From CAZMNY01 sp964567745 (GTDB lineage Bacteria; Planctomycetota; Planctomycetia; Pirellulales; Pirellulaceae), in assembly GCA_964567745.1 (NCBI GenBank), contig CAZMNY010000030.1, positions 1 through 64,000 of the forward strand: a stretch of DNA of 64,000 nucleotides, written 5' to 3'. The notes under the pieces were generated by a model. That model was not told the DNA's origin, ran no database searches, and worked only from the letters and a program-made list of their open reading frames with translations. Of this stretch, positions 26,304 to 36,129 are shown piece after piece (position 1 is the first letter of the stretch; each line of letters starts with the position of its first letter). The position numbers and the translations under genes were made by a program.

Positions 26304-27869
26304 TCACGGCAGTTTGATTGCGCTTTCGATGTTGGCCGGGCGAGAATCGAAAGTCGTCCCTGGTCGAAATGCGATCTTGCGAAACTGATCCCTTTCTTGG
26401 CGAATGATGTCGCGCCAACCGTCACTCCAGACAACGCGCGCTTCGCCATTCACCATCCGCCACTTTCCGGTGGCCCGAGGGACATGGCTTTTTGTGGCTG
26501 TGTAATCGGCGTTCAACGACATGACGAATGCAGGCTTACCGCCGCCTTTCGGACGACCAATATCCCACGACCCTACAAATCCCCTGGTAGCGATCTGCAT
26601 TCTTGGATCGGCGGAACGCCGGCGCCTGCCCGTCTCAATTCGGTAGAGATAGTTGGCAGTGCGGACGATGAACGCATTTCCGTCGATCGCGGGTGTGGCC
26701 ATCAGCTGCTGCTTTGCAAGCGAATTCACACGTTGGAGCTCGAACTTTCGTGCTGGACGAATGATCGCGCATGTCGCGTCTTCGTTGAACACGTAGATAC
26801 GTCCCCCGGCGAAGATGGGCGTTGCCGAATAGTCGCCCTTCAGTCGCTGCTTCCAGACGAGTTTTCCTGTCTTCGCCTCAAGGCATGACATGATCCCGTC
26901 GCGATTCACCAGGTACAGCAAGTCACCAACAAGTAGAGGCGTACATCGAGCTGGCATACCGCGCGATTCCTTCCAGACGATGTGGCTGCCAGCAACGTCG
27001 CCGCTTCCATCGTGACGAATGGCCCAGAGTTCCGGGTGATCGCGGTCAACAATGGCGAACACCAGCCCGTGTCCTGACACGGGTCTAGGAGCTATCGACC
27101 ATCCTTTGTGCCGAACTCGCCACAGCTCCTTTCCAGCTGTGTCATACGCATACACTCCCTGCGCGACCGAACTGATCAGCTGAATTCTGTTTCCTCGCGG
27201 GGCGATCCCAGGCATGCCGTATGCCTTGCGCTGATGGACTGGAATCTCTGAATAGTCGTACGACCGCGTGGTTTTCCAGACAGTTTTTCCCGTCGCCCGA
27301 TCGAGCGCGATGATGTATTGGACGTCACGTCCGTCGACGTGAACGACAACATTGCCTCCGATGATGGTTGGAGAACTAGCTGGCCCGGCGTTCTTCTCGT
27401 GGTCGCATTTCAGGTCGCGCCGCGTCCAAATCGTGTCGCCAGTCTTTGTATCAAGACATGCTGTCCCATAGGTTCCGAAGTGAACGAACACGCGCCCATC
27501 TTCGATAACCGGCGTTGGCGTGGCGTAGGTGTTCTCTAGCGAAATCTGCTGCGGGTCCTCCACATCAAAGATGCGGCGGTCATATACGACACGGCCTGTC
27601 GCCTTGTCGACGCAGACCGCGAATAGCTTGTGACCATCAGACGTCGCCGTCGTTATCCATACCTGATCACCATAAACGACCGGTGACGACCAACCGCGCC
27701 CATGAATCGGCGATTTCCAAGCCACGTTCTTGTTGTCGGTCCAGTCGACAGGAAGGTCTGACGCGTTCGTGTGGCCGTTTCCCCGCGGCCCGAGAAACTG
27801 CCACCAGGATTCTTCAGCAGTACATCGTGTTGCACCAATAAGAAGCAGTAGAAATGCCATGACTCGCAT
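26304..27869 (-). CDS. Secreted PQQ-type beta-propeller protein
   Basis: 521 residues. A signal peptide is followed by 'WWQFLGPRGNGHTNASDLPVDW', the standard opening of planctomycete PQQ-like propellers, and by blades of the form 'xGKxVW' and 'ALDRATGKTVWK' across about 40-425. Such proteins resemble BamB or PQQ dehydrogenases but usually lack catalytic residues. After the propeller, residues 430-520 form a small extra domain ('GKWRMVNGEARVVWSDGWRDII') like a single-sheet barrel. It is the last gene of the minus-strand run from 33784; 70 bp separate it from the preceding propeller gene. Confidence 0.88.
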   Translation of the reverse strand: MRVMAFLLLLIGATRCTAEESWWQFLGPRGNGHTNASDLPVDWTDNKNVAWKSPIHGRGWSSPVVYGDQVWITTATSDGHKLFAVCVDKATGRVVYDRRIFDVEDPQQISLENTYATPTPVIEDGRVFVHFGTYGTACLDTKTGDTIWTRRDLKCDHEKNAGPASSPTIIGGNVVVHVDGRDVQYIIALDRATGKTVWKTTRSYDYSEIPVHQRKAYGMPGIAPRGNRIQLISSVAQGVYAYDTAGKELWRVRHKGWSIAPRPVSGHGLVFAIVDRDHPELWAIRHDGSGDVAGSHIVWKESRGMPARCTPLLVGDLLYLVNRDGIMSCLEAKTGKLVWKQRLKGDYSATPIFAGGRIYVFNEDATCAIIRPARKFELQRVNSLAKQQLMATPAIDGNAFIVRTANYLYRIETGRRRRSADPRMQIATRGFVGSWDIGRPKGGGKPAFVMSLNADYTATKSHVPRATGKWRMVNGEARVVWSDGWRDIIRQERDQFRKIAFRPGTTFDSRPANIESAIKLP

Positions 27870-27939
27870 GTGATGCTCTTTTACTCACGCTTGAATTTTG
27901 CTGACAAGCAATGCTATGGATCCGACACGAATTGCTTGT

Positions 27940-29013
27940 TCACTTGCCACTCGACGGCTTGCTCAAGCGGCATGTCGCCAGAGCCACTCGATACGGCCCG
28001 CCGGATTCGCCAGATCCAGCGGAATAGTACATCCACAGCTCGTTACCTCGGCTAACGATGTGACAGGCGAAGCACGCATACTCGTCGATCGTTCCCTTTG
28101 CCCCGTTGGTGAGCGTTGGAACCGCGTCCTTTCTCCAATCATCGCCATCTCGACTGACAGCGTGTGTGATGCCGTTATGATTCGGTCCGGACGTGCGATC
28201 GTTTTGAGCCCAGGCGCTGTACCACATGTGAAACCTGCCACCCTCTAGCCGCACGAACACGTTGTAGACGTAGCCCTCGCGGAACTCGCCGACATGGCTC
28301 GGTTCAAGTACCGGCTCGCCGTCGTTCTGTCGCGTCCAGTGAATACCGTCGCGGCTGGTTGCGTGGCCCACGCGAAACGACTTCTGCGGACCGACCCCGT
28401 TGTACCAGATGTGCAATACGCCGGAGTCATCGCGAATCACCGCGGGATGGAGCACAACCTGATCGTCGAACTTGCCTCGCTCTCCGGGCCCCAGAACGGG
28501 TCTCGCGTCATTTGCGCGCGTCCAGCGAATTCCGTCCGGGCTCATCGCGTAGCCAATGGTGTAGCGGCTGCGCGAGTCACCGGCCGTGTACCACATGTGA
28601 AACTTGCCATCGAAGTGCAATACGGCCGGATGATCGACTTTAGTGGAATCGAAAGTTCCCGGCGCGCCATGCTCAAAAATCGGGTCGCCGTTGTTCGTCT
28701 TATTCCAGTGCAGCCCGTCCTCGCTGGTCGCCAATCCAATCGATCCGGTAAAGCGGTCATCCGTGCGGCCGTTGTACCACATCCACCACTGCTTACCGAC
28801 TTTCAGAATGCAAGGATACTTCGCTTGCGTTGAATCGAACTTTCTGGGCTTACCTACATCGAGCAGAATACGATTTGTCTTCTTGAAGTTTCGATATGGC
28901 TGAGGCCCATCTTGAGCCGAGGCGGCGCTTGACGCGACGGCGATGGAGATCACGATCACACTCGTAAGTCTGCGAGGCGACCGGCGAAGCTGGGAGCGGC
29001 GGTTACCGTTCAT
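27940..29013 (-). CDS. Secreted five-bladed propeller, glycoside-hydrolase 32/43/130-like
   Basis: 357 residues with a signal peptide ending at 'SSAASAQ'. Repeated 'GLATSEDGLHW', 'GYAMSPDGIRW', 'GHATSRDGIHW' and 'WMWYNG/HMWYTAG/HIWYNG' motifs define the five-bladed propeller of GH43/GH32/GH130-type enzymes. The catalytic acids cannot be assigned by eye, so it may bind instead of cleave. Its ATG overlaps the stop of the DUF1501 gene by one base (TAATG), indicating translational coupling. Confidence 0.82.
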   Translation of the reverse strand: MNGNRRSQLRRSPRRLTSVIVISIAVASSAASAQDGPQPYRNFKKTNRILLDVGKPRKFDSTQAKYPCILKVGKQWWMWYNGRTDDRFTGSIGLATSEDGLHWNKTNNGDPIFEHGAPGTFDSTKVDHPAVLHFDGKFHMWYTAGDSRSRYTIGYAMSPDGIRWTRANDARPVLGPGERGKFDDQVVLHPAVIRDDSGVLHIWYNGVGPQKSFRVGHATSRDGIHWTRQNDGEPVLEPSHVGEFREGYVYNVFVRLEGGRFHMWYSAWAQNDRTSGPNHNGITHAVSRDGDDWRKDAVPTLTNGAKGTIDEYACFACHIVSRGNELWMYYSAGSGESGGPYRVALATCRLSKPSSGK

Positions 29014-30461
29014 TACGCGATGATCTCATCCAGAACATTGCCGGCGACGTCGGTCAGACGGAAGTCTCGACCGGAGTAGCGATAGGTCAACTTGGTGTGA
29101 TCGAGTCCTAGTAGGTGCAAGATGGTGGCATGCAGGTCATGTATGTGGACGGGCTTGTCGACGGCGTGGTAGCCGAACTGGTCGGTGGTGCCGTAACTCA
29201 TCCCCTTGCGAACTCCGCCGCCAGCCAACCAGAAGGTGAATCCCTGCGCGTGATGGCCGCGCCCTGTCTTATTCTGCACCTCGGGAGTTCGGCCAAATTC
29301 TGTGCTCCAGACGACCAGCGTTTCGTCCAACAGGCCACGCCGCTTGAGATCGCGAATCAGGCCGGCGATCGGTTTATCACAGGCTCGAGCGTTGTCGCCA
29401 TGCCCCTTCACCAAACCGCTGTGTTGATCCCAACGTCCGCCGCGACCGCCTGTGTGAGCGACATGCACGAAGCGAACTCCGCGTTCAACAAAGCGTCTTG
29501 CCAGCAGCAATTCGCGACCGTAATTCTCGGTCACTTTGTCGTCGATGCCGTAGAGTGACCGAGTCTCCTGCGACTCATCGGAGACGTCGAGCACTTCCGG
29601 AGCATGCGCTTGCATTCGGAACGCCAGTTCAAACGAAGCGATCCGCGATTCCAACTCGGCATCGGCGCCGTTGCGACCGAGTTGCTCGCGGTTGCCAGCC
29701 TGAAGCAGATCGAGGAATCGACGCTGCTCGTCCGCACTGGCGGATTGGGCGTTGATGTTGCTAAAGCGCGCCTCTTTAGCAGAGATTCGATTGGTGCCAA
29801 GCATCGTCCCTTGATACGCAGCGGGCAGGAACGCCGATCCAAAGTTACGCTGCCCGGAATAGGTGAGCGGCGGACAGATCGTGACGAATCCCGGCAGGTT
29901 TTGGTTTTCGGAGCCGAGCCCGTAAGTGACCCACGCCCCGACGCTTGGTCGCATCGTGGACTGCGTACCGGTATGTAATTCCAGCGTGGCGGGCGTATGG
30001 GCATTGTTGTTGCTGTACATCGACTTGATGAAGCACAACTCGTCAGCCACTGAACCAACATGAGGGAACAAATCGCTCGCCCAGGCACCCGACTCTCCGT
30101 ACTGCCGAAACTTCCAAGGCGACTTCAGGATGGCACCGAGATTCGCATTGAACTTGTTGCGTCCCGTGTTGACGGAATCGGGTAGTGGCTTGCCGTGCTG
30201 GCGCTCGAGTTCCGGTCGGTAATCGAACGAATCGATGTGCGACGCGCCGCCGTGCATATAGAGAAAGATCACATTCTTTGCTTTTGCAGGAAAGTGCGGT
30301 TGCTTGGCGGCGAGCGGGTTGATGCTGGTCTCGCCGGCGCGGACCGAATCCCAATGAGCGAGCGCAGAAAGCGCCAGCGATCCAAATCCGCACCCGGTTG
30401 TTCGCAGCCAATTTCGACGATCCATGAGGGCGACTCTATGTTCGTTTGTTGGAACTATCAT
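29013..30461 (-). CDS. DUF1501 protein with Tat-type leader
   Basis: 482 residues. From Met13 the sequence 'DRRNWLRTTGCGFGSLALSAL' is a twin-arginine leader. The body has DUF1501 hallmarks: 'IFLYMHGGASHIDSFDYRPELE', 'LVVWSTEFGRTPEVQNKTGRGHH' and 'VDKPVHIHDLHATILHLLGLDH', all sulfatase/phosphatase-fold features. The first ATG (30461) overlaps the upstream stop (ATGA); the ATG at 30425 fits the leader better. The family pairs with DUF1549/1553 cytochromes as here, but its biochemical role is unknown. Confidence 0.92.
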   Translation of the reverse strand: MIVPTNEHRVALMDRRNWLRTTGCGFGSLALSALAHWDSVRAGETSINPLAAKQPHFPAKAKNVIFLYMHGGASHIDSFDYRPELERQHGKPLPDSVNTGRNKFNANLGAILKSPWKFRQYGESGAWASDLFPHVGSVADELCFIKSMYSNNNAHTPATLELHTGTQSTMRPSVGAWVTYGLGSENQNLPGFVTICPPLTYSGQRNFGSAFLPAAYQGTMLGTNRISAKEARFSNINAQSASADEQRRFLDLLQAGNREQLGRNGADAELESRIASFELAFRMQAHAPEVLDVSDESQETRSLYGIDDKVTENYGRELLLARRFVERGVRFVHVAHTGGRGGRWDQHSGLVKGHGDNARACDKPIAGLIRDLKRRGLLDETLVVWSTEFGRTPEVQNKTGRGHHAQGFTFWLAGGGVRKGMSYGTTDQFGYHAVDKPVHIHDLHATILHLLGLDHTKLTYRYSGRDFRLTDVAGNVLDEIIA

Positions 30462-33400
30462 TCTGCATGCGCGAACTCATTTAGGCAAAGCAGCATCTGG
30501 CAGAAAGCCTGCCAGTCTTCCGGTCGACCTCGATCGAGGAAGTTTGCCGCTCGTTCCAGTTCCGCACTCGTTGGCGACCGAGATAGCGTGAACTGATAGC
30601 CCAGCTGAATTCGACCGGCAACGTCTAGGTCTTGGCGACTCGCCAGGCGGTTCGCCAATCCCTTGGCCTGGCCAATCACAAAAGGATTGTTCATCAGAAA
30701 CAACGCTTGCGGCGCCACAGTTGTCACGCCTCGTCGAGCCGTAATCGAGTTGGGGTCGCCGAAGTCGAACAGTTGCAACATCTCATGCAGCGCTGCGCCG
30801 CGGACGACCGGCAGGTAGATGCTGCGTCGTCGCGTGTTGTAGTTGGCCACCTCGTTATTGGCGTCGTCGACGCTAAACATCTTCGCTTTCCATTTGTTGA
30901 CCGCGCCTCCGATGCGCCGGTCAAGCTGGCCGCTGGCAGCCAGCATGGCGTCGCGCAATGCTTCGCCTTCTAGCCGTCTGCGATTCATCCGCCAAAGCCA
31001 TCGATTCGCTGAGTCGAAAGCGTGGGGATCCAGCGAGTTTGCGTCCACAGCCCGCATGCGGCTGCTCTGTCGGTAGGTCGTCGAAAGCACAATCTGACGA
31101 TGCAGATCCTTCGGCGACCAGCCGTTTTGGATGAATCGCAGAGCGAGCCAGTCGAGCAACTCCGGATGCGACGGTCGCTCGCCTAAGCGGCCAAAGTTGT
31201 CTGGCGTACGAACCAGCCCCTCGCCAAAGTGCCACTTCCAGATGTGATTGACGAAGACGCGCGCCGTCAGCGGATGATCGGGTGATGTCAGCCACCGCGC
31301 CAATTCGAGGCGACCGCTCTGAGTGTTGTCGGTCGCTGTCGCGTTTGCTGGCAGACCGGCGCCTTGCCCTACGATTTTTGGAAAACCTCGAGGCGCGACG
31401 TCGCCGAGGTTCTTTGGGTCGCCAGCGATGTGAACTCGAAGATCAATCGCTTGCTTGGCGTCGGCAGCAATCATGGCCATCACCGGATCGGGCACGCGAG
31501 TTTGCTCGATGGCTCGCGCCTCGGTGTCGAGCTTTGTTAGTTGTTGCTTCACTGATTCGGAGTAGAACGCTTCGGCATCGCTACCCACGACGTAAGGCGT
31601 TGTCTTGGCGCCTTTGATCAACTTCTGCAAGGCGTCGCCATCCGCGTTGGCCGTCAGGTCGACAAACCGTCGTAGAATGCTGGGCGTCAGCCCTTGCGCG
31701 GCTGCGTCCTCGTAGCTGAAAGTGTCTGCCGGTCGATTCTCCGAATCAGTCTTGCGCGCCGCTTCGATGGTCGCCACATCTTGCGATTGTGTGAACAGGC
31801 GCTGTATCTCAGCGACCGACAGCAGGCGATTCCAGATGGCTACGTCATCCAGCTCGCCGCGAAATTGGTTCGTTACGGCGCCGATCGAGAACTTCTTGCA
31901 CGAATGAAACTGAGCGGCCTGACTGACCGACGCGATAGGGACTTCGCCGACAACTTTCCCATCGACGTAGACTGTTCCCTTGCCGTTGCGGTCCGACGCG
32001 AACACCACGTGATGCCAAGCGTTATCGGTCAGCAGCGACAGTTGATTCTTGCTCGGCTTGATGTCAACCGTTCGCTTGCCGTCGTAATGCCGCAAGTAGA
32101 TACCGTTGTAAGAGCCAGGCCGCAAGGCGATAAACCACATTGCCGATGGGTAGTTCGCAGCCAGCACGCTATCGGCAGTTTGGGGCGAGTAGCCCCTTCG
32201 CGCTCGAAGCCATAGCGACACGGTAAAGTCGGTCGCGGCGCCAAAGTCGATGCCTTTTGGCTTCACGGCGACGATGTCTTTCTGGCCGTCAAACTGAAGA
32301 GCGCCGCCCGTTCGTCCCTCGATCCGTGTTGGTCGAGGGCCGGCAGGCGAGCCAGCATTAGCCAGCTCGCCGTTCGGGCCGATGGATGAATTGACCTCGC
32401 TGCCGTCTGCTGCATCGAACGCCCAATGAGCGATTGCGGTCTGCCGCTCGATGGTCGCTCGGATTCTGGCCGCAGCCGCGATGTAGTCCGCTTGTCGTTT
32501 TCTCGCCTCGGCCATGACCGCCGCGTTCGCTTTTTTCTTTGCGGCAGTGATTGCTTTTTTGTTGGCTGCTTGACGAGACTGATACTTCTTTCGCGCAGTC
32601 GTGACCGCCGGCAATTCAAGTGGACGCTCTGGCCAGTACGACGGGTTTTTGTCGGTGTTGGTGAGTGACGTCGTGCTGCGAAAAATGCCAGCCAGCGCGT
32701 AGTAGTCCTCGGTCGGAATCGGATCGAACTTGTGATCGTGACATCGCGCACATGACAGCGTGAGGCCGATCAGCGATCGCCCTAGCACATCGATCTGATC
32801 ATCCACCACATCCAGAATCATCTGCTCCTTGTCCTGCATGCCCAGCCCTTTTGGAGCAAGCATCAACAGCCCCGTTGCCGCCAGTCGCTGAGTATGCGTA
32901 ATGCCATCGTCGCTCGGCGTCAATAAATCACCGGCGAGTTGTTCGACGAGAAACGTGTCGTACTGCTTGTCGGCATTGAAGGCGTCGACGACGTAATCGC
33001 GATAGCGCCATGCATTGGGATACACGTAGTCGAATCCGCCGCCGTTGGTGTCGGCGTAGCGCGCAAGGTCCAGCCAATGCCGTCCCCATCGCTCACCGTA
33101 ATGCGACGATGCCAGCAACCGATCAACCAGTCGCTCAAACGCGTCGGGACGCTGGTCAGCGACAAACGACTCGACCTCCTCAGGCGTGGGCGGCAGTCCA
33201 ATCAGATCGAAGGAGACTCGCCGTATGAAAGTCCGGCGGTCCGCATCGGGCGACAGTGTCAGTCCGTTTTGCTCCAACTTCCTCAACACGAACCGATCGA
33301 CAGGCGTGCGGACTCGATGTTCACTATTAACATCGGGAGGAACAAAATTTCTGATCGGCTGAAACGACCACCAACGTCGGTCTTCATCGGTGAATTGAAA

Positions 33401-33784
33401 CTCGCCTGATCGAGTCGGCACGGCGTCGCCCGGCATCTTCGCGCCGGTTCGGACCCACTCTTCGAGGATTGAAATCTCCTGTTGTGACAGCTTCTTCTCG
33501 GGCGGCATCTTCAGCTTCGTCGTGTATCGCACCGCTTGGATCAAACGGCTCTGCTTAAGCTTGCCGGGAACGAGTAAGACGCCGCGCGATCCTCCCTCGG
33601 CAATGCCAGAGATCGACGTCAGCGTCACGCCGCCCTCTGGCTCATCGACTCCGTGACAGTCCCCACATTGCTGAACGAGCAGCGGCCGCACCTTACGCTC
33701 AAAAAAACCCGAGTCGTCACCGGCGGTAGCGTTCACCGAGAACTCGAGCAAGAGGATCAGTCCGATAGCAACAGTTCGTGTCAC
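30458..33784 (-). CDS. Planctomycete cytochrome-type protein: PSCyt1-DUF1549-LamG-DUF1553
   Basis: 1108 residues. After a signal peptide comes a C-type heme motif (CGDCH near residue 40, PSCyt1). DUF1549 is at about 145-350, with a second heme-like 'CARCHDHKFDPI' near 345. A LamG/concanavalin-type domain ('QFDGQKDIVAVKPKG', 'HHVVFASDRNGKGTVYVDGK') is inserted at about 450-665. DUF1553 is at about 815-1070 ('VNHIWKWHFGEGLVRTPDNFG'). This is the large partner of the DUF1501 protein. The LamG insert suggests carbohydrate binding. It opens the minus-strand operon reading down to 26304. Confidence 0.93.
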   Translation of the reverse strand: MTRTVAIGLILLLEFSVNATAGDDSGFFERKVRPLLVQQCGDCHGVDEPEGGVTLTSISGIAEGGSRGVLLVPGKLKQSRLIQAVRYTTKLKMPPEKKLSQQEISILEEWVRTGAKMPGDAVPTRSGEFQFTDEDRRWWSFQPIRNFVPPDVNSEHRVRTPVDRFVLRKLEQNGLTLSPDADRRTFIRRVSFDLIGLPPTPEEVESFVADQRPDAFERLVDRLLASSHYGERWGRHWLDLARYADTNGGGFDYVYPNAWRYRDYVVDAFNADKQYDTFLVEQLAGDLLTPSDDGITHTQRLAATGLLMLAPKGLGMQDKEQMILDVVDDQIDVLGRSLIGLTLSCARCHDHKFDPIPTEDYYALAGIFRSTTSLTNTDKNPSYWPERPLELPAVTTARKKYQSRQAANKKAITAAKKKANAAVMAEARKRQADYIAAAARIRATIERQTAIAHWAFDAADGSEVNSSIGPNGELANAGSPAGPRPTRIEGRTGGALQFDGQKDIVAVKPKGIDFGAATDFTVSLWLRARRGYSPQTADSVLAANYPSAMWFIALRPGSYNGIYLRHYDGKRTVDIKPSKNQLSLLTDNAWHHVVFASDRNGKGTVYVDGKVVGEVPIASVSQAAQFHSCKKFSIGAVTNQFRGELDDVAIWNRLLSVAEIQRLFTQSQDVATIEAARKTDSENRPADTFSYEDAAAQGLTPSILRRFVDLTANADGDALQKLIKGAKTTPYVVGSDAEAFYSESVKQQLTKLDTEARAIEQTRVPDPVMAMIAADAKQAIDLRVHIAGDPKNLGDVAPRGFPKIVGQGAGLPANATATDNTQSGRLELARWLTSPDHPLTARVFVNHIWKWHFGEGLVRTPDNFGRLGERPSHPELLDWLALRFIQNGWSPKDLHRQIVLSTTYRQSSRMRAVDANSLDPHAFDSANRWLWRMNRRRLEGEALRDAMLAASGQLDRRIGGAVNKWKAKMFSVDDANNEVANYNTRRRSIYLPVVRGAALHEMLQLFDFGDPNSITARRGVTTVAPQALFLMNNPFVIGQAKGLANRLASRQDLDVAGRIQLGYQFTLSRSPTSAELERAANFLDRGRPEDWQAFCQMLLCLNEFAHAE

Positions 33785-34386
33785 GTTAGATCGGCTATTC
33801 GAGTTGTGGAGGGAGATTGGAGGGTGGCTTTATTGTAATACATGTTGAGCGGAGACGATCCGTTGCACGACAAGCCCCGCACGAGATCGTCCAGCTTTCA
33901 CGTGCCGGCGTTTAGGTTCGTGAGTCTTGACGCGCGCCCGCGCGTTGCCCCGAAGTGGGCGCAACATACCAGCCCAGGGGAAGCAAGACCGGCGAAGCCG
34001 CAAGCGCCGCCCTGGGTTGGTCGCCGCACCAAAGTAGCCCTGAAAGGGCGAAACAACGTGCATCGCGACGATTCGATGCCGTCAATCGCTGGCGAGTTGT
34101 CGTTGTGACGCCCATCGAGGGCTAATGATTTCATAAAGATCCAACCCAGGGGGCGGCGCACTGCGGCTTCGCCGGTCTTGCTTCCGCTGCGCTGTTATGT
34201 TGCACCCCTTCGGTGCAACGTCCGTACCCGATTCACCAAACGGCGCACAAACGCTGGAAGATCCCCGACGCGTGAGGTGAATCAGGCAAGCTCGGCATTC
34301 GCTGACATTTGTCAACACCAGAGTCGGGCGGGAAGTTAAAGTATTCTCTACAGCCAGCCAAGAAAACTCTTCTAACGGTCAACACC
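33785..34386. other. 600-bp divergent interval filled with palindromic repeats
   Basis: Between the divergent cytochrome and amidohydrolase genes. It contains the large inverted repeat listed separately and a hairpin at 34199-34219 (GTTGCACC...GGTGCAAC). The amidohydrolase frame is open from 34309, but its leader begins at 34387. No promoter could be fixed. Confidence 0.5.
33961..34203. repeat. Inverted pair of a 60-bp REP-like repeat
   Basis: The arm 33961-34020 (from GCAACATACCAGCC to CCCTGGGTTGG) recurs inverted at 34141-34203 with a fully conserved core of over 20 bp around ACCGGCGAAGCCGC. A 120-bp centre includes GTAGCCCTGAAAGGGCG, itself palindromic. The pieces match fragments at 13930-13957 and 16338-16392. 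It behaves like a bacterial interspersed mosaic element. Confidence 0.7.
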
Positions 34387-35319
34387 ATGAAACGATCCTT
34401 GCCGCTTATTCTCGCTCTCGCATGTGTCACCGCGTCAGCAAGGGCCGAAGAAAAACTGAAGCCGATCAAGCATTTGATCGACACCCATATCCATTTCTAC
34501 GACACGACTCGCGACATCAAAATGTCGTGGCCGCCGAGGGACGATAAGGTGCTCTACAAGCCGCACTTGCCGGCCGAGTATTCGAAGCTTGCAAAAACGG
34601 CCGGAGTCACTGGGGTGGTCATTGTCGAGGCAAGCAACCACCTCAACGATAACGATTGGGTGCTCGACCAAGTTAAGGGAGATGATTTCTACGTCGGTCT
34701 GGTCGGCAATATCGATGTCTACCGCGATGACTTCGAGCAGCAGTTGATCCGGCTCAAGAAGGACAAGCGATTCGTCGGAGTGCGGCCGCGAGGACCCAAG
34801 CCAATCGACTATTCAGATAAGCGAGTCTTGGCCAACCTCCGAGTGCTCGCGAAGCACAATCTGACGATGGACTACCTGACCAACGGCGGCGGAATCGAGG
34901 GTATCGAAAAGATCGACGGCGTCGCGAGAGAGATCCCCAATCTGCGAATCGTCGTTAACCACTGTCTTGGGTACGACTTTGACGGCAAGAATCCCAGCTC
35001 GGAATGGATTGCCGCCGTCAAAGGACTCGCCGCCAACGAGAACGTCTATTGCAAAATTTCCGGCCTCTATCAACGTTCCGTTCCACAACCGGCACCGCAA
35101 AAAATCAAACACTACCGCTCGGTGCTCCAAGTGCTTTGGAGGGGATTCGGCGAAAACCGCCTCGTCTATGGAAGCAATTGGCCCGTGACAAAACATACCG
35201 GTAGCTATGCGAGTTTCCTTTGCCTCGTCGATCGATTCATTAGCAAAAAGGGACAGAACGCTCGCGAATGTTACTACTGGAAGAACGCAGCGGCGGCGTA
35301 TCGGCTTCCGCTCAAGTAA
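34387..35319 (+). CDS. Secreted amidohydrolase-2 family hydrolase
   Basis: 310 residues from the ATG at 34387, which starts a signal peptide ('LPLILALACVTASARA'). The metal-binding 'LIDTHIHFYD' is at about 32-41, 'VVNHCLGYDF' supplies the later His, and 'LVYGSNWPVT' supplies a terminal acidic-site-like segment in which the usual Asp of 'GSDWP' is Asn. Relatives act on lactones or decarboxylate aromatic acids; in planctomycetes they often sit with sugar-degradation genes. It is followed 160 bp later by a DUF1080 gene. Confidence 0.87.
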   Translation: MKRSLPLILALACVTASARAEEKLKPIKHLIDTHIHFYDTTRDIKMSWPPRDDKVLYKPHLPAEYSKLAKTAGVTGVVIVEASNHLNDNDWVLDQVKGDDFYVGLVGNIDVYRDDFEQQLIRLKKDKRFVGVRPRGPKPIDYSDKRVLANLRVLAKHNLTMDYLTNGGGIEGIEKIDGVAREIPNLRIVVNHCLGYDFDGKNPSSEWIAAVKGLAANENVYCKISGLYQRSVPQPAPQKIKHYRSVLQVLWRGFGENRLVYGSNWPVTKHTGSYASFLCLVDRFISKKGQNARECYYWKNAAAAYRLPLK

Positions 35320-35478
35320 CTTGGTTCTCCCAGGATGTTGCCCGGCATCGGTCCCAGGGCGCCGGCGACCGATGCTACGATGAGGTCGACGTTCGGCCTA
35401 CAATGACGCGGTCCAATCACAATTTGCCTTCCCCTCGTGACTCCGCAGCTAATGACTTTGCAACTTAAGGAATCAAAC

Positions 35479-36129
35479 ATGACTTCATTGCTTCGCTGCT
35501 CGCTTGCCGCCGCAACTCTCATTGCGTTCTCGATCAATTCGGATCTTTGCGCTCAGGGGAAGGCAAAGAAGATAACAAACAACGCCAAGTGGATTTCATT
35601 GTTCGACGGCAAAACAATGGATGGCTGGGAAAAGGTCGGGAAGAAGGACAGCCATTGGACGTTGGAAGATGGCGCGCTCGCCGGATCGGGAACCCAGTCG
35701 ATGCTGGTCTGCACAAAGGGTCCGTTCAAGAACTTTCGATACCGAGTGGAAGCGAAAATCAACGACGGCGGCAATTCGGGAGTCTATTTCCGCTCGGCGC
35801 GCAAAGCGACCTTTAGCAATGGCTACGAAGCTCAAGTCGACAGCACACACCGCGATCCAATTCGCACGGGATCGCTCTACGGTTTCTGCCACGTCTACAA
35901 ACAGCACGTCAAGCCTGGCGCCTGGTTCACCTACGACATCGAAGTTCGAGACGACGTCTGGCGCGGTCGTAAGATGACACGAATCAAGATTTCCGTCGAT
36001 GGCAACGAATTGTACGAGTACATGGACTTTGCCAAGACGCATGGCCCCGGCTACTTTGCCTTTCAACAACATGATCCCGGCAGCAAAGTGCATATTCGCA
36101 AAGTGGAAGTGCAGCCGCTGGCCGACTGA
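35479..36129 (+). CDS. DUF1080 (3-keto-disaccharide hydrolase) protein
   Basis: 216 residues from the ATG at 35479, preceded by TTAAGGAA as ribosome-binding site and followed by a signal peptide ending near 'DLCAQ'. 'WISLFDGKTMDGWE' at about 37-50 is the typical DUF1080 opening, with 'DGALAGSG', 'NSGVYFRS' and 'GYEAQV' following. The fold is concanavalin-like; some members hydrolyse 3-keto-glycosides. Very common in planctomycetes. It probably forms a unit with the upstream amidohydrolase. Confidence 0.93.
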   Translation: MTSLLRCSLAAATLIAFSINSDLCAQGKAKKITNNAKWISLFDGKTMDGWEKVGKKDSHWTLEDGALAGSGTQSMLVCTKGPFKNFRYRVEAKINDGGNSGVYFRSARKATFSNGYEAQVDSTHRDPIRTGSLYGFCHVYKQHVKPGAWFTYDIEVRDDVWRGRKMTRIKISVDGNELYEYMDFAKTHGPGYFAFQQHDPGSKVHIRKVEVQPLAD

